A stretch of 64,000 nucleotides of DNA from Mariaggregatimicrobium sp964498785 (GTDB taxonomy: Bacteria; Zhuqueibacterota; Zhuqueibacteria; Thermofontimicrobiales; Thiofontviventaceae): assembly GCA_964498785.1 (NCBI GenBank), contig CAZCJL010000021.1, positions 1 through 64,000 on the forward strand, in the 5' to 3' direction. Position 1 is the stretch's first letter. Each line of letters starts with the position of its first letter. The translations under genes and the position numbers were made by a program. This document shows positions 8,677 through 17,482 of this stretch, in pieces. The notes beneath the pieces were generated by a model. That model did not search any database and was not told where the DNA came from. It saw only the letters and a list, made by a program, of their open reading frames with translations.

Positions 8677-8981
8677 TGCAAGGGTTTTTCAACGATTCTT
8701 GAGTTTCAGGAAAGCCTGTAAAGGTTTTGCATTTCAACTGTTGATAAAATAGTACGTTATAATTAGATTGAATATTTCGTTTCGAATTTCAGGTATTAAA
8801 TGGCGCAAATCAATTTTCGACTTATATGTTTGATTTTGTTAACTAATATCCGCATTTTACTGATATTGGATGTATTTAACTCTTACCTGTTTGCGAATAA
8901 CTATTTGCTTGTCAGTGAAATATAAATTAGCAATCTATTCCGAGAGCCTCGAATCAAGAATGAACTATTTGTGTCTTAGCC

Positions 8982-11900
8982 ATGAAATCACATTGTGTTT
9001 TCAAAATCATTATCGCATTTTTACTTGTTCTGTATAAAATTGCCATTTCACAGAGTGATTTTAGCTCCTCATCTTCAAATATTAGCTCCACACAATTTAT
9101 ACCTGGTATATATTACAAGTATTTTCATGGAACCTGGACAAAATTACCGGTTTTTAATGATGAAAAACCGGTGGCGTCCGGAATTATCAATAATTTTGAT
9201 ATTAGCAATCGCCAGCAGGACGATCATTTTGCTTTTCAATTTCAGGGATATATTCATATTTCACGAGCTGGAAAATATCAATTTTATTTGAAATCTGATG
9301 ACGGGGCCAAACTTTTTATTAACGGAAAATCAATTGTTGATAACGACAACATGCATGTTGCACGAGAACGGAGCGGATCTGTTCAATTAAGCGAAGGCGT
9401 GCATTCCATTGAGTTACACTATTTTGAAAGGGAGGGCAGACAAGTATTGGAGCTACGTTACTCTGGTCCCGGAATAAAGAAAACAAAAATACCGGATCAG
9501 GTGTTATTCCGGGAGCAAATTGCAGGTTTTCCCATGCCCTGGCAGAACGAAGATATCGGACGGGTCTCGATTGGTGGTAGTGCATTCTATAACAATGGAA
9601 AATTTATTGTAAAAGCCTCTGGTGATGATATTTGGGGAGATGACGATGAATTTCATTTCGTCTATTGGCCAATGAATGCTGATGTTGAAATTATTGCAAA
9701 AATCAACTCAATAACTGATACCGACGACTGGGCAAAGTCAGGGATAATGATTCGCGAATCTTTGAAAGATGATTCAAAACATGCTTTTATGCTAGTCACT
9801 CCGGATGAAGGATCCGCATTTCAACGCCGCATTATAGATAAAAAAAATAGTTATCACTCCGGAAGCAGCGGTTCCGTTCCCATCTGGCTAAAACTGGAAC
9901 GGATTGGAAATACATTTACAGGTTACAAATCCAAAGATAGTCTGAACTGGATTCGGGTGGGAACCGAGCAGATCAAAATGGAGGATGAAACATACGCCGG
10001 AATTGCCCTCACCAGTCATGATGATAGAAAATTGTGTACGAGCAATGTCCTAATTTATCTAAGTGGTGTTTACGATGATATCATTTTGACGCCTGAATTT
10101 CCTGTATTACCAGCAGATGGTAAAAGTACAGTGAGCATTAAATCTGATCCATTATACGGATTTAAGGGCACGATCGTACCACAAGGAACACCGGTCACTG
10201 TAACCACAGACATGGGTAAAATTATTTCAATCGATAAAAATACCGAAATTTCAGGCGTGCAGGTGATGACCGATGAGCAGGGCCAAATCAGTTTTGAGTA
10301 TCAGGCTGCAAATGAACCGGGGATTGCGAAAGTATTTGCTAAAAGTGTTTTCGGAGACGCTAGCGGGGAAACGACCGTCGAACTATTGGGAGAAAACATC
10401 CAGCTTGTTTCAACAAACTCTGACGTGACAGAGTTATCACAGGGACAGAAAAACATTCCTGTTTCAATGCGCATCCGAAATGAGGGTGTAATGACATCGC
10501 ATCTTAGCGATGCTGATTTAATCATATCCGGAACCGGATCGATTTCAGCCAGAAATCATTTTGATGTTCAGCGAACAGACACTCTGTCGATAGTAAGGCC
10601 AGCACAATCTGCAGAATTGACTTTTATTGTGTCAGCTCATCCGGATGCTGATACAGTTACATATTCCATTGACGGGCGGTTGGTGACCGAAATTGGAACT
10701 TACACCAATTGCCTGCATCAACACCAATGGCAGGTTGAATCTACACCCGCGTTACGAATTGAATCTATCGACGCGTTTGCAGACGATATATTTCAAGGAC
10801 AGGACGGGCTAATTGTGACGATGGAAGTGGTAAATAATGGTATGGCAACAGTGGATTCAGTTGACGCAGGATTAACATTTTGGCGCCAGGGTAATGATAT
10901 TAGCCTGGAATATCAGGTAACACTAAGTGAGGACACTCCTCAAATAATAGATGGCCATTCAAAAATAACGATAATGTTTTTGGTGAATGTCTCCACATCC
11001 GCGACTCTTGATACGATTGATATTATTGGTCATTTATCCGGTGTGGATGTGAATTCCGGAATAAAATATCACGCAGATTCTGATGATGCAATAGACAGAT
11101 GGCTTGTTAAACGAGCCGAAGGTATTCTTTTTCAGGCTATTGATGTTTCGCATAAATACGCGATTATCGGACAGCAGGAGCCCTGGACTATTCGTACTCA
11201 TGTGAGAAATGTGAGCGGTGTTGATTTGGAACTGGATAGTGTACAGGTAAAATTCAACATTTTTAATGAAGATGTGACAGATGAATACAATTTTATTTAT
11301 CCGGAAACATTTTTAGGAACCCAAACAGTAGCATTTAATAACGAAGCTGAGGACAGTTTGCAAATTCACGTCAATTCATTCGGCGCCTCAGCCGGATTAT
11401 TGGAAATAACGATTTTCATTTATTGTCATGCACGAGATTTTCATTTTACAGTCAATGATTCAAGCCCGCGCGGGCTGGGTTATATTTTCATCTATGGACC
11501 GCCGGAACTGCAAATTTCCACGGAGATTGATAGCTGTTTTCATATTACTGAAAATGGAGACGGGCTTGTTAATCTGGATCAATCATTTGCAGTGAAGGTA
11601 CTGGTGCGAAATATTGGAGATGAAGAGTTAAGTAATGTTGGCGTTACCATTTTGTCTAATGAAGAATGTATTTCAATATCAGATACGTCCCAAATTGCAT
11701 CATCTGTTTTGAAAAATCGATCAGCAACGCTTTTTTATAATTATATCGCGCAGGCAAACCTGGTTCCTGCCGTGGAATATTTTAATGTCCGGGTTGATAG
11801 TGCTTTTGGTTCAAAAAGCGGAGAGCCGGCTAAAATTAATCCGCTTTCCGATATGAACGCCCGGGTAACAATATTCCGCCCCGCTGAATTGCACATTACC

Positions 11901-13736
11901 GCAGATTCTCTGATTGAAACGCCAACAGATAAAATTTTTCCGGTCGATGTTACTGTGATTAATCCAAACGGCCATGCACAATGTGATAGCAGTGGCGAAC
12001 TGACAATTAAATTACCGGACGGCTATTTTATTCGGGGTGAAAATTTGACGAAACGATTTCTACCGAATAAAAGCATTTCATGGAACGTTCGTTCGCCATC
12101 GAACGCGGTTGAAACTGATTCAATTTTAATCTTCATCAGCCGGCGTTCCTATGATGTAAATATGCTTACACCGGCGATAGTCGGAACGGATTCTATCTTT
12201 GTAAAAGTAAATACACTTGAATCATTTGTTAATATAAAAAATGTGACGATTAATTCTCCAAATGGCGCGCGTGACGATACGTTATCAACCGGTCAGACAT
12301 TTCAGGTATCAGCGATCATTGGTCAGCAAATGGCAGCAAATATCAACGCAGTGATGGATATTCCGCCAGGTTATTCAATCGTGAGTTCGGAAAAAATTGA
12401 TGATGACACACTCTTATGTACATGGACGCTCACGGCGCCAAACTATCCGCATTACCAGCCAGAGATGTTCATTCTTAATGCAAGCGGAAATTTGGTTACT
12501 GATACCACAAAAATTGTCGGCATCCCGGATTCTTCTTTGTCAGTCGTGACCGTCAATCGAGCCAATCTCACTGTTGAAGCGGAGATTATCGATCCTCCGA
12601 AAGCAGTGGAAGGTCAGGTTCAGCCAGATATGGAATTTGTAATTTGCGGATATGTAAAAAACAACGGAGATGCTTCTATTTACGGCACTGGAAGCTTACG
12701 CCTTGATATTGAAGATCAAACACATTTTCAGATCATTGGGCCGGATGTGTTGCCAGCGAGTGAAGATTCGGTTACCTGGACGATCCGAACAGCAGCCGAA
12801 TTACCGCAAGATAACTGGGTATTAAAAGTCAGGCTGCAGGATATTCCAGAAGATATCAATACGAATTCTGATGCATTCGTTGAAAAGGATTATAAAGATA
12901 TCGCGGTGACCTCTGCCAGTGGCGGTGTCGGACGGTTGGAATTAATGATAAGGAAAATACCGGATATTGCGCAAACATCCATTGTTGCCGGTGAAACCAA
13001 AATTTTACTGGGTATTACCTGCACCAACCTGTCGGTGGATAACGAAATTCCGATTCTGCTCCATTCATTTAAATGCGACACTTATGGTGAAAACGGTGAT
13101 TTAATTTATCCGTTTCAAACAATGTCGGAAATTCGCATTGTTAATAGCCGAAAGCAAGTGGTTGCTCAAAGCACTGAAATTTATGCCAACCCGGTGACAA
13201 TCGAATTCCATATACCAGACACGATTAAGGCGCAGCAATCAGACAGCCTCTTTTTTGAAATTGATTTTAATGAACAACTGGATCGCCGGTTTAAAATTTA
13301 TATTAAAGACAGTTCGTATGTTCGCGCAACATCGATTGTAGATGTTTACATGGTGAATGGTTTGGGGAATTCACACGGGAACTTAGATATTAGCTCGAAT
13401 TGTCCGGTAATCATTCAGCGGAATTTGAAGAAATCGTTTCGCTGCTATCCCAATCCGTTTGGAAGCTCGAACAGAAGTAGCACGAATTTTGTGTATTATT
13501 TGGATCAAAATACCGCTGTGCAGCTTAAAATATTTACACTTCTGGGAGAACTGGTCTGGGAAGCGTCTTTTCGCGAAGATGAACCCCAGGCAAAAAAAGG
13601 ATTACATGCCTCTGATGATATTCGATGGGATGCCAAAAATATGCGCGGTAAAGAAGTGTTGAACGGTGTTTATATTGCTTGCATCCGTACTGGCGACGGC
13701 AAAACCGCAATCACCAAAGTTGCAGTCTTGAAATGA
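8982..13736 (+). CDS. giant secreted PA14-domain protein with type IX-like sorting domain
   Basis: A 1584-residue exported protein. Residues 1-24 are a signal peptide. About 41-177 is a PA14 domain (SDDGAKLFINGK, GVHSIELHYFERE), usually carbohydrate-binding. About 185-365 is a concanavalin-A-like DUF1349-type domain (DDWAKSGIMIRES, WLKLERIGNTFTGYKS). A long array of Ig-like or CARDB-like beta domains follows, with recurring phrases on unequal terms such as VRNIGDEELSNVGV and VVNNGMATVDSV. The last 95 residues resemble the type A sorting domain of type IX secretion (CYPNPF, LLGELVWE, GVYIACIRTG). It is probably a surface adhesin or glycan-binding protein. No catalytic domain is seen. The ribosome site is weak. 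Confidence 0.8.
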   Translation: MKSHCVFKIIIAFLLVLYKIAISQSDFSSSSSNISSTQFIPGIYYKYFHGTWTKLPVFNDEKPVASGIINNFDISNRQQDDHFAFQFQGYIHISRAGKYQFYLKSDDGAKLFINGKSIVDNDNMHVARERSGSVQLSEGVHSIELHYFEREGRQVLELRYSGPGIKKTKIPDQVLFREQIAGFPMPWQNEDIGRVSIGGSAFYNNGKFIVKASGDDIWGDDDEFHFVYWPMNADVEIIAKINSITDTDDWAKSGIMIRESLKDDSKHAFMLVTPDEGSAFQRRIIDKKNSYHSGSSGSVPIWLKLERIGNTFTGYKSKDSLNWIRVGTEQIKMEDETYAGIALTSHDDRKLCTSNVLIYLSGVYDDIILTPEFPVLPADGKSTVSIKSDPLYGFKGTIVPQGTPVTVTTDMGKIISIDKNTEISGVQVMTDEQGQISFEYQAANEPGIAKVFAKSVFGDASGETTVELLGENIQLVSTNSDVTELSQGQKNIPVSMRIRNEGVMTSHLSDADLIISGTGSISARNHFDVQRTDTLSIVRPAQSAELTFIVSAHPDADTVTYSIDGRLVTEIGTYTNCLHQHQWQVESTPALRIESIDAFADDIFQGQDGLIVTMEVVNNGMATVDSVDAGLTFWRQGNDISLEYQVTLSEDTPQIIDGHSKITIMFLVNVSTSATLDTIDIIGHLSGVDVNSGIKYHADSDDAIDRWLVKRAEGILFQAIDVSHKYAIIGQQEPWTIRTHVRNVSGVDLELDSVQVKFNIFNEDVTDEYNFIYPETFLGTQTVAFNNEAEDSLQIHVNSFGASAGLLEITIFIYCHARDFHFTVNDSSPRGLGYIFIYGPPELQISTEIDSCFHITENGDGLVNLDQSFAVKVLVRNIGDEELSNVGVTILSNEECISISDTSQIASSVLKNRSATLFYNYIAQANLVPAVEYFNVRVDSAFGSKSGEPAKINPLSDMNARVTIFRPAELHITADSLIETPTDKIFPVDVTVINPNGHAQCDSSGELTIKLPDGYFIRGENLTKRFLPNKSISWNVRSPSNAVETDSILIFISRRSYDVNMLTPAIVGTDSIFVKVNTLESFVNIKNVTINSPNGARDDTLSTGQTFQVSAIIGQQMAANINAVMDIPPGYSIVSSEKIDDDTLLCTWTLTAPNYPHYQPEMFILNASGNLVTDTTKIVGIPDSSLSVVTVNRANLTVEAEIIDPPKAVEGQVQPDMEFVICGYVKNNGDASIYGTGSLRLDIEDQTHFQIIGPDVLPASEDSVTWTIRTAAELPQDNWVLKVRLQDIPEDINTNSDAFVEKDYKDIAVTSASGGVGRLELMIRKIPDIAQTSIVAGETKILLGITCTNLSVDNEIPILLHSFKCDTYGENGDLIYPFQTMSEIRIVNSRKQVVAQSTEIYANPVTIEFHIPDTIKAQQSDSLFFEIDFNEQLDRRFKIYIKDSSYVRATSIVDVYMVNGLGNSHGNLDISSNCPVIIQRNLKKSFRCYPNPFGSSNRSSTNFVYYLDQNTAVQLKIFTLLGELVWEASFREDEPQAKKGLHASDDIRWDAKNMRGKEVLNGVYIACIRTGDGKTAITKVAVLK

Positions 13737-14102
13737 AAACCGATTCTATCAATTAGAGGGACAGAATCAGTGGATAGAACAAATCAAATTGCGTTACTGC
13801 TTGTTACCTTTTACGCATTTTCGATGGCGTCAGCCATCGGAAATAATCTGGTAACTAATTGCTGGCGTTCTGATGAAACGAATATTTAGTCCTGTTATTT
13901 TTTTGTGAAGAGAATCAGGATTCCACGTGAACAAATTATGAAGGCAAATTCAAACGGAGCTAAAAATAATTCGTATGTTATGCTGATCATTAGCGTGCAC
14001 TGTTCCGAAGTTATTCTTAAGATAGATATCTGCTGTAGTGGACTTAGATTTATAAAGTACATTTATTTTTCTGTATTATGAATAAAAAGAGACGGCTGAA
14101 TC
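13737..14102. other. 366-base stretch without a convincing gene
   Basis: A GTG-started frame at 13770-13889 could encode 39 residues with one hydrophobic segment, preceded by GAGGG, but it has no homologous look and I do not call it. An inverted pair GATTCT (13742-13747)/AGAATC (13763-13768) follows the giant gene without a T-run. The rest holds the upstream region of the SpoU-type gene. Confidence 0.4.
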
Positions 14103-14648
14103 ATGAAACAATCTTCTTCAATTATACAAACCTGCCAGGAAAGTGTTACCGCTGAAAATTATTATCACAGAAATCGTGGCTTTAGCTGCGTCGGGCTGGT
14201 GAGTCCCAGGGATAAAAAAAATATTGGCTCGGTGATAAGAGCTGCCGGTTGTTTTAAAGCAGCATTTGTTGCTGTCAGTGGCAGTTCGGTACAGGAAAAA
14301 TATCTTCGGGCAGATCCAATGAAGATGAATCGTCATTTGCCTGTGCTGCAAGTTTCAGAAATACACAAAGTGCTTCCATTTCAATGCGTACCGGTTGCAG
14401 TGGAGTTGGCAGATCAGGCGATGTCGTTAGTCGATTATCTGCATCCCGGGCGTGCGTTTTACATTTTTGGTCCGGAAAACGGATCGCTCGGTTCCAAAAT
14501 TTTAAATTGGTGCCAGGATGTTGTTTACATACCGGTATCGAATTGTCTGAACCTGGCTGCTGCGGTGAATGTTGTGCTTTATGACCGTCTCATCAAAATG
14601 GAAACCAATCAAGGTAAAATTATAAATTATTCTGACAAAATAATTTAG
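14103..14648 (+). CDS. SpoU/TrmH-type RNA methyltransferase, short form
   Basis: A 181-residue protein containing the three SPOUT knot motifs: motif 1 N-x-GSVIRAAGCF with the conserved N and R, motif 2 YIFGPENGSL, and motif 3 YIPVSNCLNLAAAVNVVLYD. The family transfers a methyl group from S-adenosylmethionine to 2'-O-ribose in tRNA or rRNA. There is no N-terminal RNA-binding domain. Motif 3 is unusual: the common serine/asparagine pattern SLNVSVA reads CLNLAAA. It lies upstream of the gas vesicle genes on the same strand, but a 366-base gap separates them, so it is probably a separate unit. Confidence 0.75.
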   Translation: MKQSSSIIQTCQESVTAENYYHRNRGFSCVGLVSPRDKKNIGSVIRAAGCFKAAFVAVSGSSVQEKYLRADPMKMNRHLPVLQVSEIHKVLPFQCVPVAVELADQAMSLVDYLHPGRAFYIFGPENGSLGSKILNWCQDVVYIPVSNCLNLAAAVNVVLYDRLIKMETNQGKIINYSDKII

Positions 14649-15014
14649 CCGTAGAGCTATTTCCATCCATTTCAAACAACTACATGTCTTGAAAAACTTC
14701 TTGCAAAATCTGGCCTCCTTCATGGAAAGAGTTTTCTTTGTTATTTACAGTCTTTTAAGTTTTCAGAATTAACTTTCTTCCTGGTCATTCCGATATAATC
14801 TTAAATTGCTCAATCTGATTTATAATACGCTGCTACTATGGAATGAATTCTATAACAGTGGACATTTTTCCGCAGTTGTTATGAGATTATGGGACATAAC
14901 TCCAATAAAAAGTATTTAAACCTGCAAAAAAAATCAGGAATAAATATTGCATAAAAATGATAACTAATGATAATCTTTAACACTTAAAAAACGCATGAAA
15001 GGAGGTGAAAATAT
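14649..15014 (+). promoter_or_regulatory. upstream region of the gas vesicle operon
   Basis: 366 bases with no gene. Two TATAAT words (14794-14799 and 14821-14826) could be -10 elements, but neither has a good -35 partner at 16-18 bases. A TGG-N10-GC pattern at 14859-14873 has sigma-54 spacing but poor flanking identity. No clear operator palindrome is visible. The region ends with a very strong ribosome site before gvpA. Confidence 0.3.
15000..15008 (+). promoter_or_regulatory. near-perfect ribosome binding site of gvpA
   Basis: AGGAGGTGA, fully complementary to the consensus 16S 3' tail, stands 6 bases before the gvpA ATG. It is the strongest ribosome site of the operon, consistent with the need for very large amounts of the shell protein compared with the minor Gvp proteins. 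Confidence 0.8.
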
Positions 15015-15230
15015 ATGGCAGTAGAAAAAACCATCGCTTCTTCAAGCCTGGTAGAAGTTATCGACAGAGTGCTGGATAAGGGTATTGTAATCGACGCCTG
15101 GGCTCGTGTATCTTTAGTAGGTATTGAATTATTGGCTGTAGAAGCCCGCGTTGTTTTAGCTTCTGTAGAAACATATCTAAAATATGCTGAAGCAATCGGC
15201 TTAACAGCTACAGCGGCACAACCCGCATAA
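15015..15230 (+). CDS. gvpA: gas vesicle structural protein GvpA
   Basis: A 71-residue protein, the usual GvpA size. It has the core pattern SLVEVIDRVLDKGIVIDAW, then ARVSLVGIELL and the EARVVLASVETYLKYAEAIG helix. GvpA polymerises into the ribbed, gas-permeable and water-repelling wall of gas vesicles in the cytoplasm. First gene of the operon and the only one with the exact GvpA signature. The other two GvpA-family domains in the cluster (21867 and 22447) are J-like. A 181-base gap with a hairpin follows, which would fit gvpA being made in excess over the rest. Confidence 0.97.
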   Translation: MAVEKTIASSSLVEVIDRVLDKGIVIDAWARVSLVGIELLAVEARVVLASVETYLKYAEAIGLTATAAQPA

Positions 15231-15246
15231 GTTCATTCATTTTGTG

Positions 15247-15296
15247 AATCGGGAATTTTTTGTCGAAGCACCCTGAAAATGTGATTCCCTCCGATT
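15247..15296 (+). promoter_or_regulatory. intercistronic hairpin after gvpA, possible attenuator
   Basis: AATCGGGAAT at 15247-15256 pairs with ATTCCC (15284-15289) and, after a 3-base bulge, GATT (15293-15296). This makes a 10-bp interrupted stem around a loop of 27 bases. It lacks a strong T-run, so it would be a leaky terminator or an mRNA-stabilising 3' end for a gvpA transcript rather than a full stop. Downstream genes run on in the same direction. Confidence 0.35.
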
Positions 15297-15411
15297 AAAA
15301 GGGCTTTTATTAAAGCGTGTTTCGCCATAGATTTCCTGATTTTTTTTGAATTGATTTTCGGAAAACACAATTTCACTGTCGTTCTTCGAATGCGAAAGGG
15401 AAATAAGGTTT

Positions 15412-16047
15412 ATGGATTTGATTTACAACGTGCAGAAGCTCACAAAGGAAATGATTACAGGTTATGATTTGCGGGTGGCAAAAATTGAAGAAGTATTAAC
15501 TTCAGCTTATGATGTATTAGAAGATTGTCGGGAAAGTAGAAAGAACGTTCGCGAACAGCTCAAACACAGTCTTGCCAATAAAAACTCGTTGCGCCGAAAA
15601 GATTTTGATATGATCGTACAAGATTTACATCAATCGCAAGTTGAATGTGAAGCTCGAATCAAAGAAACGGTGCACATATTTACCAGGGAAAATAAATATC
15701 TTGCTGGGCAATTTTTCGAATCATTAATAACCGGCAAAATTGAACAGTCTAAAAAGGCTGTTAACAAAATTGAAAAAAACGGGAAAGAGATTCAGCACAC
15801 AATTAAAACGTTTCAACAAGAACAAAAACAAATTGCAACGGATTTGCATTCGTTTCTGGAAAAATGTGAATCGATCCGTATTAAAGATTTTAAAAAAATG
15901 ATTGAAAAAATTCGTATCCGTCAATGTGAACGCAGTGAAAAGATTAAACAGTTCTTAAAAAAAATATCTGAAGAACATAAGCAAATGCGTGCTGTTTGGC
16001 AAAATATATCGACTGATAAAGCAAAATCACGTAACACGGATGCGTGA
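15412..16047 (+). CDS. helical repeat protein, candidate GvpC-like vesicle protein (short paralogue)
   Basis: A 211-residue, highly charged, all-helical protein. A roughly 44-51-residue unit recurs, with starts near residues 39 (RESRKNVREQL), 90 (FTRENKYLAGQF), 134 (FQQEQKQIATDL) and 185 (ISEEHKQMRAVW). Between them lies a segment of the type SIRIKDFKKMIEKI. The following gene encodes a longer protein with the same pattern and a similar N-terminus. Position after gvpA and helical repeats match GvpC, which clamps across the ribs of the vesicle. Unit length differs from the 33-residue cyanobacterial repeat, so homology is not shown. Ribosome site AAGGGAAATAAGG precedes it. Confidence 0.6.
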   Translation: MDLIYNVQKLTKEMITGYDLRVAKIEEVLTSAYDVLEDCRESRKNVREQLKHSLANKNSLRRKDFDMIVQDLHQSQVECEARIKETVHIFTRENKYLAGQFFESLITGKIEQSKKAVNKIEKNGKEIQHTIKTFQQEQKQIATDLHSFLEKCESIRIKDFKKMIEKIRIRQCERSEKIKQFLKKISEEHKQMRAVWQNISTDKAKSRNTDA

Positions 16048-16079
16048 TTTTCACAAAATGAAGTTAACGGAGGTACATA

Positions 16080-17435
16080 ATGTCAAATTTAGATGATATG
16101 ATGCGACTGAAAGAGGAGATCATCGCTTCGTTTGACGAGCGAATGAATACTCTTGCAAATATAGTTGAATCAACAACTGATCTCGCACAGTCAACACGAG
16201 AAATGACTGAACGACATCGAAATGATCATCTTCTTATGAAAAATAATTTACAGTCACAATTAAGTGAATTTAGAACAAAATTGAGCGACGATAATTTAAA
16301 GCGCCTTGTTGCGACAAAGCATGAATTTAATGAAAGAATGAGTCAATTAACTGACTTGCTTGCTGCGTTTAAACCGGACGGAAAGTCGGAGTTGACACAT
16401 TCAGTCAGAGAAACATTAGAAAAATTTCGTTCGGTGCGACTCGATGAATTCAATGTATTTTTGGAAAAATTACAGCAGCGTATTTATGAAATTAAAGACG
16501 AAGTTCATTCGACGATAGATGGGTTTAAGGAATCTCGGCATGAAATATCTGCCGCATTAGAGCGAAATTTGTCTGAATTTAATAAACAGCTTAAAAATTA
16601 TCGGTCAACGCTTTCGAACAACGAAAATAACAGATATAAGCAGGCGCAGGCAGAAATTCAAGAACGTACCATTTATCTGAATACTCTTTTTGGCGACGTC
16701 TCACGTTTGTTAAGCGATTTTCGCACGGATCACCAGAAAATGTCGTCGATGTTAAAGGAGATGTTAACATTTAAGGGTTTCAATAACCAGCGGTTGAGCA
16801 ATTTTCAAAATATGATGGATAATATTCTGGATCATCAGAAAAAGCGTGTTCACGATACAACCCAAATGATCTCAGGTTTTAATGAGTGGCATGATGATAT
16901 AAAAAATGAATTGCATGATCTGCTTTCTACTGTAAAATTGAATTTAGCGCAATTTAACGATGAACGCGTCAATTTAGCTCATGAAGAAATGAGTGAGCGC
17001 GTGGAATATATTTATCAAATGAAAAAAGACATCTCCACCATGCTGGGAAATTTGCGTAGTGAAAGCCAAAAAGTAGCGGACGAATGGAAGAATATCGCCA
17101 GAATAATAGACCAAAAAAGAAAAAAATCAGAAAAGGAACACATAAAGATTATTTCAGAAGAAGAACCTGAAATAAAAGCGCCAAAACCAGCGCCAGAAAT
17201 GGAGAAGCAGGAAATTGTATCGAAAATGTATGCTTCGAAAACAGCGTCTGAAAATGATAACGACCCGAGTGACAAAATACTGGCTATTATCGCGCAACAT
17301 GCTGATGAGGGAATTAAATTGGCTGAAATTGGCAAGATTGTGAATAAAAAATGGCAGTCACTAATTCCTTTTACAAAAACACTTATGGAGCAGGGAAAGA
17401 TAAAAAAAGAGGATACTGTGTATTTCCCGAATTAA
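16080..17435 (+). CDS. long helical repeat protein with C-terminal winged-helix-like domain, candidate GvpC-like
   Basis: A 451-residue protein. Residues 1-345 are helical, with six units starting near 45, 97, 149, 214, 267 and 325, each opening with a pattern such as FRTDHQKMSSML or FKESRHEISAAL. Spacing is mostly 52-58, once 65. A charged, Pro-rich linker follows (about 346-392). The last 55 residues (GIKLAEIGKIV, QSLIPFTKTLMEQGKI) look like a small winged-helix fold ending in a short beta wing. It is a paralogue of the preceding gene, 32 bases apart, with ribosome site GGAGGT. The likely role is binding to the vesicle wall or linking vesicles to another partner through the C-terminal domain; both are inference. 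Confidence 0.6.
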   Translation: MSNLDDMMRLKEEIIASFDERMNTLANIVESTTDLAQSTREMTERHRNDHLLMKNNLQSQLSEFRTKLSDDNLKRLVATKHEFNERMSQLTDLLAAFKPDGKSELTHSVRETLEKFRSVRLDEFNVFLEKLQQRIYEIKDEVHSTIDGFKESRHEISAALERNLSEFNKQLKNYRSTLSNNENNRYKQAQAEIQERTIYLNTLFGDVSRLLSDFRTDHQKMSSMLKEMLTFKGFNNQRLSNFQNMMDNILDHQKKRVHDTTQMISGFNEWHDDIKNELHDLLSTVKLNLAQFNDERVNLAHEEMSERVEYIYQMKKDISTMLGNLRSESQKVADEWKNIARIIDQKRKKSEKEHIKIISEEEPEIKAPKPAPEMEKQEIVSKMYASKTASENDNDPSDKILAIIAQHADEGIKLAEIGKIVNKKWQSLIPFTKTLMEQGKIKKEDTVYFPN

Positions 17436-17482
17436 ACTGAGCTGAACCTGAAACCTAATATTACGCCTGGGAGAAATAGTCT

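Larger units (their letters stand above)
8099..8981. other. 883-base non-coding stretch between mrpA and the PA14 giant
   Basis: I see no gene here. It holds the divergent upstream regions of mrpA (minus) and of the giant secreted protein (plus), and a perfect 9-bp hairpin at 8228-8265. There is degenerate repeat-like text rich in ACGCAGCGACGC-type words around 8450-8475 and 8577-8640, and a repeat arm near 8651-8676. No convincing -35/-10 pair stands out in the AT-rich background. Confidence 0.5.

Noticed and set aside
13770..13889. GTG-started ORF of 39 residues with one hydrophobic stretch and GAGGG upstream
   Set aside because: Too short, with no recognisable pattern and a non-ATG start; it lies in a gap with poor coding character.
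14859..14874. Sigma-54-like TGG-N10-GC before the gas vesicle operon
   Set aside because: The spacing is right but the conserved CAC and TTGC parts are not matched, and no enhancer-type activator gene is nearby. Such patterns occur by chance.
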